Positions 56,178 through 64,000 of a DNA stretch of 64,000 bases are shown piece after piece. Position 1 is the stretch's first letter. Each line of letters begins with the position of its first letter. Source of the stretch: G963665005 sp963665005 (GTDB lineage Bacteria; Bacillota; Clostridia; Christensenellales; SZUA-584); assembly GCA_963665005.2 (NCBI GenBank), contig CAXXTQ010000001.1:2418001-2482000 (forward strand), given 5' to 3'. Made by a program: the position numbers and the translations under genes. The notes beneath the pieces are model-generated. The model was not told the origin of the DNA, made no database searches, and was given only the letters and a program-made list of their open reading frames with translations.

Positions 56178-56409
56178 TTTCCCCTTTCAACTGATAAATT
56201 TATGCTTTTCACATATACTAAAACGTTCTCCATTGAACTTATATATATTAGCATAAATTCCAGCCGTTGCGCAACAACAATTCCTAAAAAATCGCAAGAT
56301 GACGCAGCCAATCCTGCAAAAGCTTATACTATGGCTATATAAACGTATGATATTTGCAGGATTTTGTAACCAACATGCGCAATTTTTGTATTATCTTGCA
56401 TTAAAATAT

Positions 56410-56434
56410 AAAAAAACACCCGCTGTGCGGATGC
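56410..56434 (-). terminator. terminator of the PLP-enzyme gene
   Basis: On the minus strand GCATCCGC pairs with GCGGGTGT (two G-T pairs), followed by TTTTTT. It lies 31 bp after the stop codon. Confidence 0.75.
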
Positions 56435-56464
56435 TTTTACAGTTTGTTAATTTTTTGGTGTTTT

Positions 56465-57643
56465 CTATTTAAACCGTGCGAAAACTTTTTTAAATATCTC
56501 GACTGCCGTATCCATCTGCTCTTTTGTATGAGTTGCGGTATAGCTTGTTCTTAACATACACTGCCCCTCGGGCGCTGCCGGAGGAATAACCGGATTAACA
56601 TATACGCCTTCTTCAAAAAGCATCTTAGTCATAATAAATGTTTTTTCCAGATCGTATGTAAAAACAGGTATTATTGCTGTCTCGCCTTCAATTATAGGAA
56701 TGCCCGCCTCTTTTAACTTTGCGCGCATGTAATTCGAAATTTCTATAAGTGCTTTTTGGCGCTCTGGTTCACTGCGCAATATTCTTAATGCTTCAAGAGC
56801 AGCGGCCGCATTTGCCGGAGGAATAGACGCGCTGAAAATAAACGGCCTTGAATGATGCTTAATATAATGTATAACATATTCATCAGCCGCGATACACCCG
56901 CCGAGCGATGCCAGAGATTTAGAAAAAGTCGTCATTATGATATCGACTTCTTTCTCTAAGCCATAATAAGAGGCAGTTCCTCGGCCGCAGTCGCCTACCA
57001 TTCCCACGCCGTGAGCATCATCCACCATTATTCTGGCGTTATATTTTTTCGCCAGCTCTACGATTTTTGGCAGATTTGCTAAATCTCCGCTCATGCTGAA
57101 AACACCGTCTGTAATAATAAGCTTACCCGCATCTTCGGGAAGCCTCTCTAATTTGCGCTCAAGTTCTTCCATATCGCTATGGCTGTATCTTAAAACCTTT
57201 TTTACGAAACATAAGCGGCATGCGTCGAGTATGCTTGCATGATTTTCGGCATCGCCTATAATATAATCGTGCCTGCCTACAACAGAAGTAATAGCGCCAA
57301 GGTTCGTCTGAAATCCTGTACTGAATGTAAGCGAAGCTTCTTTATTGAAAAAGTCGGCAAGTTCATTCTCAAGCGTTTCATGTAAATCGAGCGTTCCGTT
57401 TAAAAAACGCGATCCGCTGCAGCCTGTGCCGTATTTATCTATCGCGTCTTTAGCGGCCTTGGCCGTTCTCGGGTCGTTAGTCAGCCCCATATAGTTGTTT
57501 GAACCTATCATAATGATACGTTTTCCGTCTATCACCACTTCTGTATCCTGTGCGGATTGAAGAGGATGAAAATATGGATACAGCCCGGAGGCTATGGACT
57601 CTCTTGCTTCTGTAAAATTAGCACATTTATTAAATAATTCCAC
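56465..57643 (-). CDS. alpha-oxoamine synthase family PLP enzyme, serine palmitoyltransferase-like
   Basis: The 392-residue protein belongs to the KBL/AONS/SPT family: GSNNYMGLTNDP, GTGCSGSRFLNGTLDLHE, DAENHASILDACRL, VDDAHGVGMVGDCGRG and the PLP Lys in TFSKSLASLGG. The N-terminal YPYFHPLQSAQDTEVVIDGKRIIMIGSN and the STFSKSLASLGG region are closer in pattern to bacterial serine palmitoyltransferases than to glycine C-acetyltransferase or biotin synthesis enzymes; this is from memory of the families. It condenses an amino acid with an acyl-CoA. No threonine dehydrogenase or bio genes are adjacent. Confidence 0.8.
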   Translation of the reverse strand: MELFNKCANFTEARESIASGLYPYFHPLQSAQDTEVVIDGKRIIMIGSNNYMGLTNDPRTAKAAKDAIDKYGTGCSGSRFLNGTLDLHETLENELADFFNKEASLTFSTGFQTNLGAITSVVGRHDYIIGDAENHASILDACRLCFVKKVLRYSHSDMEELERKLERLPEDAGKLIITDGVFSMSGDLANLPKIVELAKKYNARIMVDDAHGVGMVGDCGRGTASYYGLEKEVDIIMTTFSKSLASLGGCIAADEYVIHYIKHHSRPFIFSASIPPANAAAALEALRILRSEPERQKALIEISNYMRAKLKEAGIPIIEGETAIIPVFTYDLEKTFIMTKMLFEEGVYVNPVIPPAAPEGQCMLRTSYTATHTKEQMDTAVEIFKKVFARFK

Positions 57644-57873
57644 TAAGAATCTCCTATATAATATTATTATTTGCGCCGGAACCCAGGCACATTACGAGTA
57701 TACATATAACATATTGATTCAACAAGGTTTTTTGTTTTACGTCATAAATATTTAATATTTTGCGTACAAGCTGTTTCTTATGCTTTTTATACTCCACACG
57801 ATAATATAGCATAAATACCATACGAATAACAACAGAAAATTCTTTCTACTATTTACCGCCTTGTTCTATCTCT

Positions 57874-58704
57874 TTAACAGTTACCTTTATAAACATAACA
57901 AAGCTCCTGCTCTGCGATTTCCGCCAGTTTATAAATCGTGCTAACGGGCGTAGCGTGTTTATCCGTCATATTATATCTCGGAAAAAACCTGGAAATATGA
58001 AGAGCAATTTTCTCGTCAATTCCCGAAAGCCATGACGACAAACGGCGCATATGCTCGGCCGAATCGTTTTCCCCCGGAATTATTAAAGTAGTGACCTCGA
58101 TATGGCACTGCTTCGCGGCGGCGCAAATAGCCGCTTTTACGAACGCAAGCTGCCCTCCTATATTTTTATAGAATTTTTCATCCATGCTCTTTAAGTCTAT
58201 GTTCATTGCATCGACATACGGCAGCAGCTCTAAAAGCGGGCCTTTGTTAATATACCCGTTTGTTACAACTACAGTTTTAAGATTTTTCTTTTTTAAAAGC
58301 TTTGAACAGTCAATAATATATTCATACGAAATAAGAGGCTCGTTATAAGTAAACGCAACACCTATGTTACCCTCCGTCTCAAGCTCTGCCGCTTTTTGCA
58401 CGAGCCTTTCGGGCGGATAATATTCTGTTACGCTGCGCTCTTTATCCGCCATAGAGATATTATGGTTTTGGCAGAAAGAACAGCGCAGGTTGCATCCGTA
58501 GCTTCCCACAGAGAGTATGCGGCTGCCCGGGAAAAAACGGTAAAGCGGCTTTTTTTCTATTGGATCTAGCGCTATCGCCGTTAACTGCCCGTAATTATCC
58601 GCGATTATTTTCCCTTCGCGGTTGCTCCTTGCCCTGCAAAACCCCGTCTGCCCCAGTGAAAGCGCGCATTCATGCGGGCATATTTTGCATACTACCTTGT
58701 TCAT
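57874..58704 (-). CDS. amrS: AmmeMemoRadiSam system radical SAM enzyme
   Basis: This 276-residue protein has the radical SAM motif GCNLRCSFCQNHNIS (C-x3-C-x2-C, about residues 73-87) and an N-terminal Cys-rich region CKICPHECALSLGQTGFCRARSN that is typical of AmrS and pyruvate formate-lyase-activase-like proteins. The C-terminal half has THISRFFPRYN-like ALHISRFFPRYNM. The reaction of the system is not established. It is coupled to the Memo-AMMECR1 fusion gene by an overlap. The 230 bp downstream (57644-57873) has no gene. Confidence 0.9.
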   Translation of the reverse strand: MNKVVCKICPHECALSLGQTGFCRARSNREGKIIADNYGQLTAIALDPIEKKPLYRFFPGSRILSVGSYGCNLRCSFCQNHNISMADKERSVTEYYPPERLVQKAAELETEGNIGVAFTYNEPLISYEYIIDCSKLLKKKNLKTVVVTNGYINKGPLLELLPYVDAMNIDLKSMDEKFYKNIGGQLAFVKAAICAAAKQCHIEVTTLIIPGENDSAEHMRRLSSWLSGIDEKIALHISRFFPRYNMTDKHATPVSTIYKLAEIAEQELCYVYKGNC

Positions 58705-60086
58705 TTATGGCGCACCACCCTGAACCGTTCCATTGTATATTTCTCGTTTTCATTAATCCCCGCTTTTCTTAGCGCTATTGATACCTGTTTTTCGGGAGTA
58801 TCTACTCCGTCAAGGTTTGGAAGCAGCAATCCGCGCCTGTAGCCTTTTGTTACAATAACGCCGTACTTTATAACATCCAGTTCGTCGATAGAATCTATTG
58901 GCTCTGCATTGCCCAGAACGTCCACGCTGTAAACAAGAGAACCAAGCTCTTGCTTTGTTACAACATCAAAACGCGGATCTCCCGTTCCTGCGCTTACCGC
59001 ATTGGTTATTATCTCTTGCGCAATACTGCTTTTTGCCGGTTCAATAGTACCTATACAGCCTCGTAACCTGCCGTCTTTTTTCAGAGATACAAAAACTCCC
59101 GCTTTATTCTTCACTAAATCGTCAGAAAGGTTTTTCGGCATATCTAACTGCCTGCCCGTTTTTACATACGTCTCGAGCGACATTCGCGCCAGTTTTACAT
59201 ATTCGTCCTCGCCTGTCTTTATATCTTCAAGGCGCTGCGCAAGCTCCTGCTGGTAAATGCGGGCTAACTGCCGCGATTCATCTTTTCCTCCTATATCAAA
59301 ACCGCACACGGCGTACCCCACGCCAAACGGCCCTTCGTACGAAAAAAACTCGGGCGTGACAGATTTACCGTCAAGCGCCCCTGCCATTTCAATAAACGAG
59401 CGCAAGCCGCATTCTCCCGCCGCTTCGCAAAAATCTTCGTCGAAATTTAAAAACTGCATAAAATCGCCCGTTTTCATAGCATCAGTGACTTTTTTATCGA
59501 ACTCGGGGCCTTGCGGAGCATAGCTGTAAGGCCCGCCGTCGGTTAGCTTATGCGACAAATCGCCGCTTGCGATTATTACAGTTTTTCTTTTTAGAATATC
59601 TGCCGCTTTTGCGATGCACTGCCCAAATTTATAATGCTCTAAAAAAGATAAGCCAGAGATAGATACACGCACTATTTTATAATCAGCCTCGTGCTTATCA
59701 AGAAAGTACAGAGGTACAAGCGCGCCGTGGTCTATTGCGCTGTCTTTTTGCCCCAAAGTCCCTGCGGATATGCCTGCGCTGTTGGCCTCGAAAGACAATT
59801 CGTCAACAAACTGCGTATCATACTCTTTTTTTATTGATAATTGGGGAGCTCCGAATCTTGAGAAATCTCCGCTCGCGCTTTTGCCTGGAGAAATATGGAT
59901 ATAATCGCCGTACATGACGCTATGAGGCGTGATAATAACTATCGTCTCGGGCTTTATCTTTGCAATCTCGCGCGAGATTTTTTCATACGCGTCTAATGTA
60001 TCTTGTATTCTTTTTTCGTCTCCTTTGCCGACTTCGCTAACTATAAGCGGCGGATGCGGAACAATATACGCTTTTTCTATCGCCAT
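58701..60086 (-). CDS. AmmeMemoRadiSam system fusion protein: Memo (AmrB) plus AMMECR1 (AmrA)
   Basis: This 461-residue protein has the Memo domain at residues 1-265 (LigB-dioxygenase fold: YIVPHPPLIVSEVG, VIITPHSVMYGDYIHISPG, DHGALVPLYFL, IIASGDLSHKLT), with His and Asp residues of a metal pocket. The AMMECR1 domain is at about 285-461 (GVFVSLKKDGRLRGCIGTIEP, with the family LRGCIG motif). In some genomes these are two genes. The ATGA-type overlap with the radical SAM gene implies that all three functions act together, perhaps in modification of a protein or small molecule. Confidence 0.92.
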   Translation of the reverse strand: MAIEKAYIVPHPPLIVSEVGKGDEKRIQDTLDAYEKISREIAKIKPETIVIITPHSVMYGDYIHISPGKSASGDFSRFGAPQLSIKKEYDTQFVDELSFEANSAGISAGTLGQKDSAIDHGALVPLYFLDKHEADYKIVRVSISGLSFLEHYKFGQCIAKAADILKRKTVIIASGDLSHKLTDGGPYSYAPQGPEFDKKVTDAMKTGDFMQFLNFDEDFCEAAGECGLRSFIEMAGALDGKSVTPEFFSYEGPFGVGYAVCGFDIGGKDESRQLARIYQQELAQRLEDIKTGEDEYVKLARMSLETYVKTGRQLDMPKNLSDDLVKNKAGVFVSLKKDGRLRGCIGTIEPAKSSIAQEIITNAVSAGTGDPRFDVVTKQELGSLVYSVDVLGNAEPIDSIDELDVIKYGVIVTKGYRRGLLLPNLDGVDTPEKQVSIALRKAGINENEKYTMERFRVVRHK

Positions 60087-60179
60087 AATTTTCTCCTTTC
60101 TTTGAGTTCTTTTCTATATTATACCACGAGCGCTTTGAAAAAAACAAAAGCCTGTAATACAAAAATCAAGCGTTTTGCT

Positions 60180-60212
60180 TGCAAAGAAAAACCCGGCACA
60201 CTATATGCCGGG
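60180..60212 (-). terminator. terminator of the two-component operon
   Basis: On the minus strand CCCGGCA (revcomp of 60206-60212) pairs with TGCCGGG (60192-60198 complement), followed by TTTTTC. It lies about 30 bp after the HD-GYP gene stop. Confidence 0.8.
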
Positions 60213-60240
60213 CAGGTTTATAATCTCTTTTTATCGATTG

Positions 60241-61782
60241 CTAAATTGTCCTGTAGTTTTCGTCCAGATTAGTTGTTTCTATCATTCTTTGCAATTCAGC
60301 ATCGGTATCAAGCGCTTCTATAAACGCTTTTACAATGCTTGCATCAAACTGTGTGCCCGCGCCGTCAATCATCTGCCGTTTCGTATCTTCAAGCGACAAA
60401 TGTTCACGATAGTGCCTGTCGCTCATCATTGCGTCAAACGCATCGGCAACCGAAATTATCCTTGCATGAAGCTCTATCTCTTCGCCCCTTAGACCGTCGG
60501 GATAACCTTTGCCGTCCACATGTTCATGATGATGCCGGACTATAGGTACGATATCCTGGAACATGGAAACTGCTGATAATATCATGGCGCCCTTTATAGG
60601 ATGCCTTTTTATCTCTTCGTACTCTGCTTTCTCAAGAGTCTGATTTTTAAGCAGTATATCGTCTGCCGTTCCTATCTTGCCTATATCGTGGAACACACCG
60701 GCAATACGCAGCTTTTCCAGATCATCTTCGGGCAGCCCGTATTTTTCGCCTATCTTTTTCGCGTAGAAAGAAACTCTGTCAGAATGCCCTCTTGTATATT
60801 CGTCTTTTGCGTCAACAGCAAGCCGCAAAACCTCAATTGTATCCATATACCGTGTTTTTAATTGTGCATAAGTATTGTTTAGCTCTTCGTTCTTGGTATT
60901 TACGAGAGAGTGTAAAAATGCGTTGTTGATAGATGACGCCGCCTGACGCGCATAGATTTCAAGCAGCTTTATCGCTTCGTCCGCGTCAATGCTGCTTACA
61001 TATATCGCACCTATCGCAGCGTTTGTTTCGTCTCCGAGCGGGAATATGATTCCGTCGGGCTGTATGATAACTCTCATCTCGGTACGCGACCGCCCTATAG
61101 CTTCCATAAGCTTATGATCAAGAAGTTCTGTAAACTCATCGATATTAACGTTATATTTGCCTATCCCTTTAAAAATACTCTTATACGACTTGCGCCCCTG
61201 CGCCTGCTCTATACCCGGAATATCGTCAACGAGTATAAAAGCGTCTGCGCTGTTTGCCATAGGCAGAAGCTGTATAAGAATTTCTTCTAAAATGCTGCCA
61301 ATGGGCTGAAGCTGGTATATCTTTGGTACCGATCCGAGTATACTTTGCAGACCGTCTCTGAATTTTTGAATGGTACGCATCTGTGATATAGATTTTATAC
61401 CCGACTCAATCAGCAGCTGAAGCTGATCCAGCCTGTCGCTTTTTTCGCAGTAAGCCTGAATATCAAGCGATTTTATTGTGCTTATCGGAGGCGCTAAATC
61501 TTTATGCCCGGTAAGAAGCAGTATATATAATTCGGAATCGGTTTTACGTATCTCTTCTACGACCTGTTCTCCGTGAATAGGCTGCATGAAATAATCGAGT
61601 ATCAAAAGATCATAATGGTTATTTCGAATCTCTTCTAACCCTTCCATAGGATTTGTAAAACCGATACAATTGTATCCGTTTCGATTCAGCAATGACTGCA
61701 CGCTGTCCAAAATCCCCTGTTCATCATCAATAGCTATGATTTTGTATTCATTTGACAGTTCTCCTTGCCGGTTTTTACGCAT
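60241..61782 (-). CDS. response regulator with HD-GYP domain
   Basis: This protein has 513 residues from ATG 61782 (CGGAGGAG upstream; overlaps the kinase stop). It has a receiver (IIAIDDEQG, phosphoacceptor in LLILDYFMQP, Lys/Ser-like CEKSD), a GAF-like middle, a coiled coil and a C-terminal HD-GYP domain (RGHSDRVSFYAKKIGEKYG, FHDIGKIG, RHPIKGAMIL, HHEHVDGKGYPDGLRGEEI). HD-GYP proteins hydrolyse cyclic di-GMP; the HD and GYP residues are present (KGYPDG). Activity is likely controlled by phosphotransfer from the neighbouring kinase. Confidence 0.9.
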   Translation of the reverse strand: MRKNRQGELSNEYKIIAIDDEQGILDSVQSLLNRNGYNCIGFTNPMEGLEEIRNNHYDLLILDYFMQPIHGEQVVEEIRKTDSELYILLLTGHKDLAPPISTIKSLDIQAYCEKSDRLDQLQLLIESGIKSISQMRTIQKFRDGLQSILGSVPKIYQLQPIGSILEEILIQLLPMANSADAFILVDDIPGIEQAQGRKSYKSIFKGIGKYNVNIDEFTELLDHKLMEAIGRSRTEMRVIIQPDGIIFPLGDETNAAIGAIYVSSIDADEAIKLLEIYARQAASSINNAFLHSLVNTKNEELNNTYAQLKTRYMDTIEVLRLAVDAKDEYTRGHSDRVSFYAKKIGEKYGLPEDDLEKLRIAGVFHDIGKIGTADDILLKNQTLEKAEYEEIKRHPIKGAMILSAVSMFQDIVPIVRHHHEHVDGKGYPDGLRGEEIELHARIISVADAFDAMMSDRHYREHLSLEDTKRQMIDGAGTQFDASIVKAFIEALDTDAELQRMIETTNLDENYRTI

Positions 61783-63616
61783 ATTGATTCTCCTCCGTTT
61801 TTTCCTCAACCTTTGTAGGTAGCTGAATATAAAATTTTGTTCCCTGCCCCACAGCCGACTCAAACCACATATCGCCCCTGAACATTCCTTTTATTGTGCT
61901 GTATGACATATATAATCCAAGACCGGTGCCGTGTTTCCCTTTTGTAGTTACCATTTCTTTGAATAGCCTGTCTTTAACCTTTTCATCTATGCCTTTGCCT
62001 TTATCGCTTATCGTTATTGTTATATTCGCTTCCTCTCTTGTTATACTGAAAATAATTTCTCCGCCTTTGCCCTCATATGAGTGTATGGCGTTTACTATAA
62101 TATTATCTAGTATTTGTACGAGGCTGTTAACGTCACCGTCAATTCTAAACTCGCGCCCGACGCGAATATCCTGCGTAAATTTGCATTTATTTTTTACAAT
62201 CTCGTGCTGCATGAGTATTTGTATTCGTTTTAACATTTCATCGATTGTAAACCACGCAAAACCCGGATTATTGAATTTTGACGCCTGGTCTTTAACTGTC
62301 GAAATAATATCCGACATATATGCCATATGAGATTTCATCTTTGTAAGCCATTGCTTCATTTCCGTTGCTATCTCTTTATGGTCGTCATTCGTCACGCTCG
62401 AATCGCCGACAGAGCTTGAATATTCTTCGGCCAACCATTGTATCTGGTCTATTCCTCCGGCAACTGACATAATAGGCGTTTTAAGGTTATGCGCTATGCC
62501 GCCTATAAGCTGCCCGAGCGACGCGAGCCTCTCACGCTCTAATAAAATGTCTTGATTGTCTTGTATCTTCTTCATGTTCTTAACATGCTGTGTAATATTT
62601 TTAAATAATAATATTATGCCGATACATTTTGACCGCTGAAGAATAGGTGTAATTTCTATAGTAAAATATTGCCTAACCCCTTCAACTTCAACATCAATAT
62701 CTTTTATCAAAGTATCGCTTGCTTCTGCTGCGCTTAGTATAATATTTCTAAACAGGTCAGCGTCCATTGCCTCAACTTGTGTCTCGCTTAATATTTTATA
62801 TAAATCGTAGCCTTTACGCAACCCTGTTAAATAATGAAAATTGTCCGCAAACGGCTGATTATAATCAATTATATTCATCTCTGTATCAACAACGACAAAA
62901 CTGTCTGAAATTCGGTTGATTACAGTCTGCAGGGCTATAGGCGTAAGTTTTAACAGATTATATCGGAACATTCCTATCATATAAAAAGTTAATGTTGCTG
63001 TAAATGCTATGGGAGTTGAATACATATCGAAACCCGGGACATTCAATGTGTAGCATACGTTTGCCAATGCCGGCAGTATACTCCCTATTAAGATAAGAAG
63101 CGCCTGAATGGATAATATGCCAGAATTTTTTATTGCATAATAACTAAGAAATATGAGTCCTAAAAGAAGGCATATATAAGAATAGGCTACATGAAACCAG
63201 AAATATATACTTGGAGTATTTGCTTCGCCCCCAAAACCGTATGCAAGATAAAACAGATGATGAGACTCATTTGTCCATACCATTATCTGAGTAATAACCG
63301 GTATTACAAGCAAAAGCAGGTGTTTTTTGGTCAGCCCTTTGCCCGACTGCCCGTAAACTCTTCCGAGAAAGATCAAGCTGACAGGAACAAATGCCGAGCC
63401 TATATATGTGCTTTTTTCAAATATAAGAAACAAAGCCCTGTTATCGCTGAATACGCCTTGAAGCAATACTGCCCCGTTCCATACAAAAACTTCTATTACT
63501 ACCATTACGAAAACATAATGGAGTACTTTTTTATGTTTCGAACTTGCGATGTACGTCCCCATTATAATAAGCATTATTATAGTTACACAAGTTATATAAA
63601 ATGGAATTGAGTACAT
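61775..63616 (-). CDS. sensor histidine kinase with seven-helix N-terminal sensor
   Basis: The 613-residue protein has about seven membrane helices in residues 1-225, a PAS-like domain (about 235-340: ISDSFVVVDTEMNIIDYNQPFAD), an H-box GGIAHNLKTPIMSVAGG, an N-box IVNAIHSYEGKGG and ATP lid motifs ISDKGKGIDEKV and GTGLGLYMSYSTIKGMF. It would phosphorylate the HD-GYP regulator encoded immediately downstream (8-bp overlap). The helix-rich sensor suggests a membrane or small-molecule signal. Confidence 0.9.
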   Translation of the reverse strand: MYSIPFYITCVTIIMLIIMGTYIASSKHKKVLHYVFVMVVIEVFVWNGAVLLQGVFSDNRALFLIFEKSTYIGSAFVPVSLIFLGRVYGQSGKGLTKKHLLLLVIPVITQIMVWTNESHHLFYLAYGFGGEANTPSIYFWFHVAYSYICLLLGLIFLSYYAIKNSGILSIQALLILIGSILPALANVCYTLNVPGFDMYSTPIAFTATLTFYMIGMFRYNLLKLTPIALQTVINRISDSFVVVDTEMNIIDYNQPFADNFHYLTGLRKGYDLYKILSETQVEAMDADLFRNIILSAAEASDTLIKDIDVEVEGVRQYFTIEITPILQRSKCIGIILLFKNITQHVKNMKKIQDNQDILLERERLASLGQLIGGIAHNLKTPIMSVAGGIDQIQWLAEEYSSSVGDSSVTNDDHKEIATEMKQWLTKMKSHMAYMSDIISTVKDQASKFNNPGFAWFTIDEMLKRIQILMQHEIVKNKCKFTQDIRVGREFRIDGDVNSLVQILDNIIVNAIHSYEGKGGEIIFSITREEANITITISDKGKGIDEKVKDRLFKEMVTTKGKHGTGLGLYMSYSTIKGMFRGDMWFESAVGQGTKFYIQLPTKVEEKTEENQYA

Positions 63617-63619
63617 GCT

Positions 63620-64000
63620 TTATAATCTCCCTTCCGATTTTTTATCACCAATACTATTTATAAACCTGCCCATATATCCCGAATCAATCTTCGGCCAGGC
63701 AAACCCTTTTTTTGACAACAGCTGCTTTGTTGAACTTGCCGTTATTACGATATTCTCTATTTGCCGATATTCTCCCAGATCCTCCATTATGCCGGATAAT
63801 TCAGCGTATTTCCCATCTTCGCTTAGCCTTATTATTTTTTCCATAAACTCTTGGTCGGAAACTATTTTGATCATTTTACCGTTTTGTTCAAGCAAAGAAA
63901 CGGTGTCTGCGAGAGTCATGGTGTTTGTGTTGTAAACATGGAATATTGCTTGTTTTGGGTCTTCTACTGATGCCAGTTCTATTATGGCCTTAGCACAAAA
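63620..64000 (-). CDS. C-terminal end of a thioester-reductase/SDR-like protein, N-terminus outside window
   Basis: The frame is open through the window edge; 126 residues are visible, beginning FCAKAIIELASVEDPKQAIF. The sequence CAKAIIELASVEDPKQAIFH followed by VYNTNTMTLADTVSLLEQNG and GFAWPKIDSGYMGRF fits the end of thioester-reductase domains of peptide synthetase or carboxylate-reductase type enzymes, where the substrate is released as an aldehyde or alcohol. An ATG at 63919 is internal to the frame and not the start. It ends 3 bp before the kinase gene. Confidence 0.6.
   Translation of the reverse strand, partial: FCAKAIIELASVEDPKQAIFHVYNTNTMTLADTVSLLEQNGKMIKIVSDQEFMEKIIRLSEDGKYAELSGIMEDLGEYRQIENIVITASSTKQLLSKKGFAWPKIDSGYMGRFINSIGDKKSEGRL

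Noticed and set aside
1..64000. CRISPR arrays, insertion sequences, retrons or diversity-generating elements
   Set aside because: No regularly spaced repeats, transposase or reverse transcriptase sequences were seen in the window.

Overview
The window appears to come from an anaerobic, low-to-moderate GC Firmicute of the class Clostridia. The host part carries a trimeric NAD-linked [FeFe] hydrogenase, an AmmeMemoRadiSam pair, a hexameric glutamate dehydrogenase and AGGAGG-type ribosome binding sites. No genus could be assigned from the sequence alone.

About 1 to 39,930 is a nearly complete prophage integrated at the 3' end of a tRNA-Glu gene; its left end lies outside the window. The late operon (minus strand, 16,238 down to position 1) reads terminase small and large subunits, P22-like portal, a tiny LysM protein, scaffold, N4-gp56-type major capsid protein, connector, beta-propeller stabilisation protein, receptor-binding-like protein, beta-helix protein, an isoaspartate methyltransferase, NlpC/P60 endolysin, three small membrane proteins including an A118-like holin, a LysM protein and a large virion protein cut by the window edge. 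There is no tape measure, tail tube or sheath in view, which points to a short-tailed (podovirus-type) virion.

16.24-17.33 kb is an AT-rich non-coding block full of inverted repeats and iteron-like motifs. A plus-strand cassette follows (17.3-19.4 kb: tiny protein, ribbon-helix-helix regulator, DUF3560 protein, one unknown). The early operon (minus strand, 37.6 down to 19.5 kb) holds XRE regulators, KilAC antirepressor, AbrB-like protein, a non-coding cassette with two aberrant tRNA-like genes, a Rad50-like ATPase, RecT, an MBL-fold nuclease candidate, a RecU-like resolvase, many small zinc or membrane proteins, a capsid-like protein, an SSB-like protein, the RNA ligase RtcB, a triple Myb-repeat protein, a replisome protein with a Thr-Asn repeat and a DnaC-type helicase loader. 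The immunity and integration genes (37.7-39.9 kb, plus strand) are a CI-like repressor, two small membrane proteins and a tyrosine integrase.

40-64 kb is host chromosome. It contains a DUF4173-type membrane protein, a decaying osmoprotectant ABC transporter (frameshifted permease, intact binding protein, ruined ATPase), a CapD/EpsC-type sugar dehydratase, hydrogenase hydA-hydB-hydC preceded by two tandem Rex-like sites, a response regulator beside a lipoprotein serpin, gdhA, a serine-palmitoyltransferase-like PLP enzyme, the AmmeMemoRadiSam pair, a histidine kinase/HD-GYP two-component pair, and the end of a thioester-reductase-like gene.

The most unusual items are: the tRNA-like RNA cassette in an element that also encodes RtcB; a ~67-residue module shared between major capsid protein and connector; an early-operon protein with the motif string of the capsid protein; and a protein-isoaspartate methyltransferase inside the virion/lysis operon.
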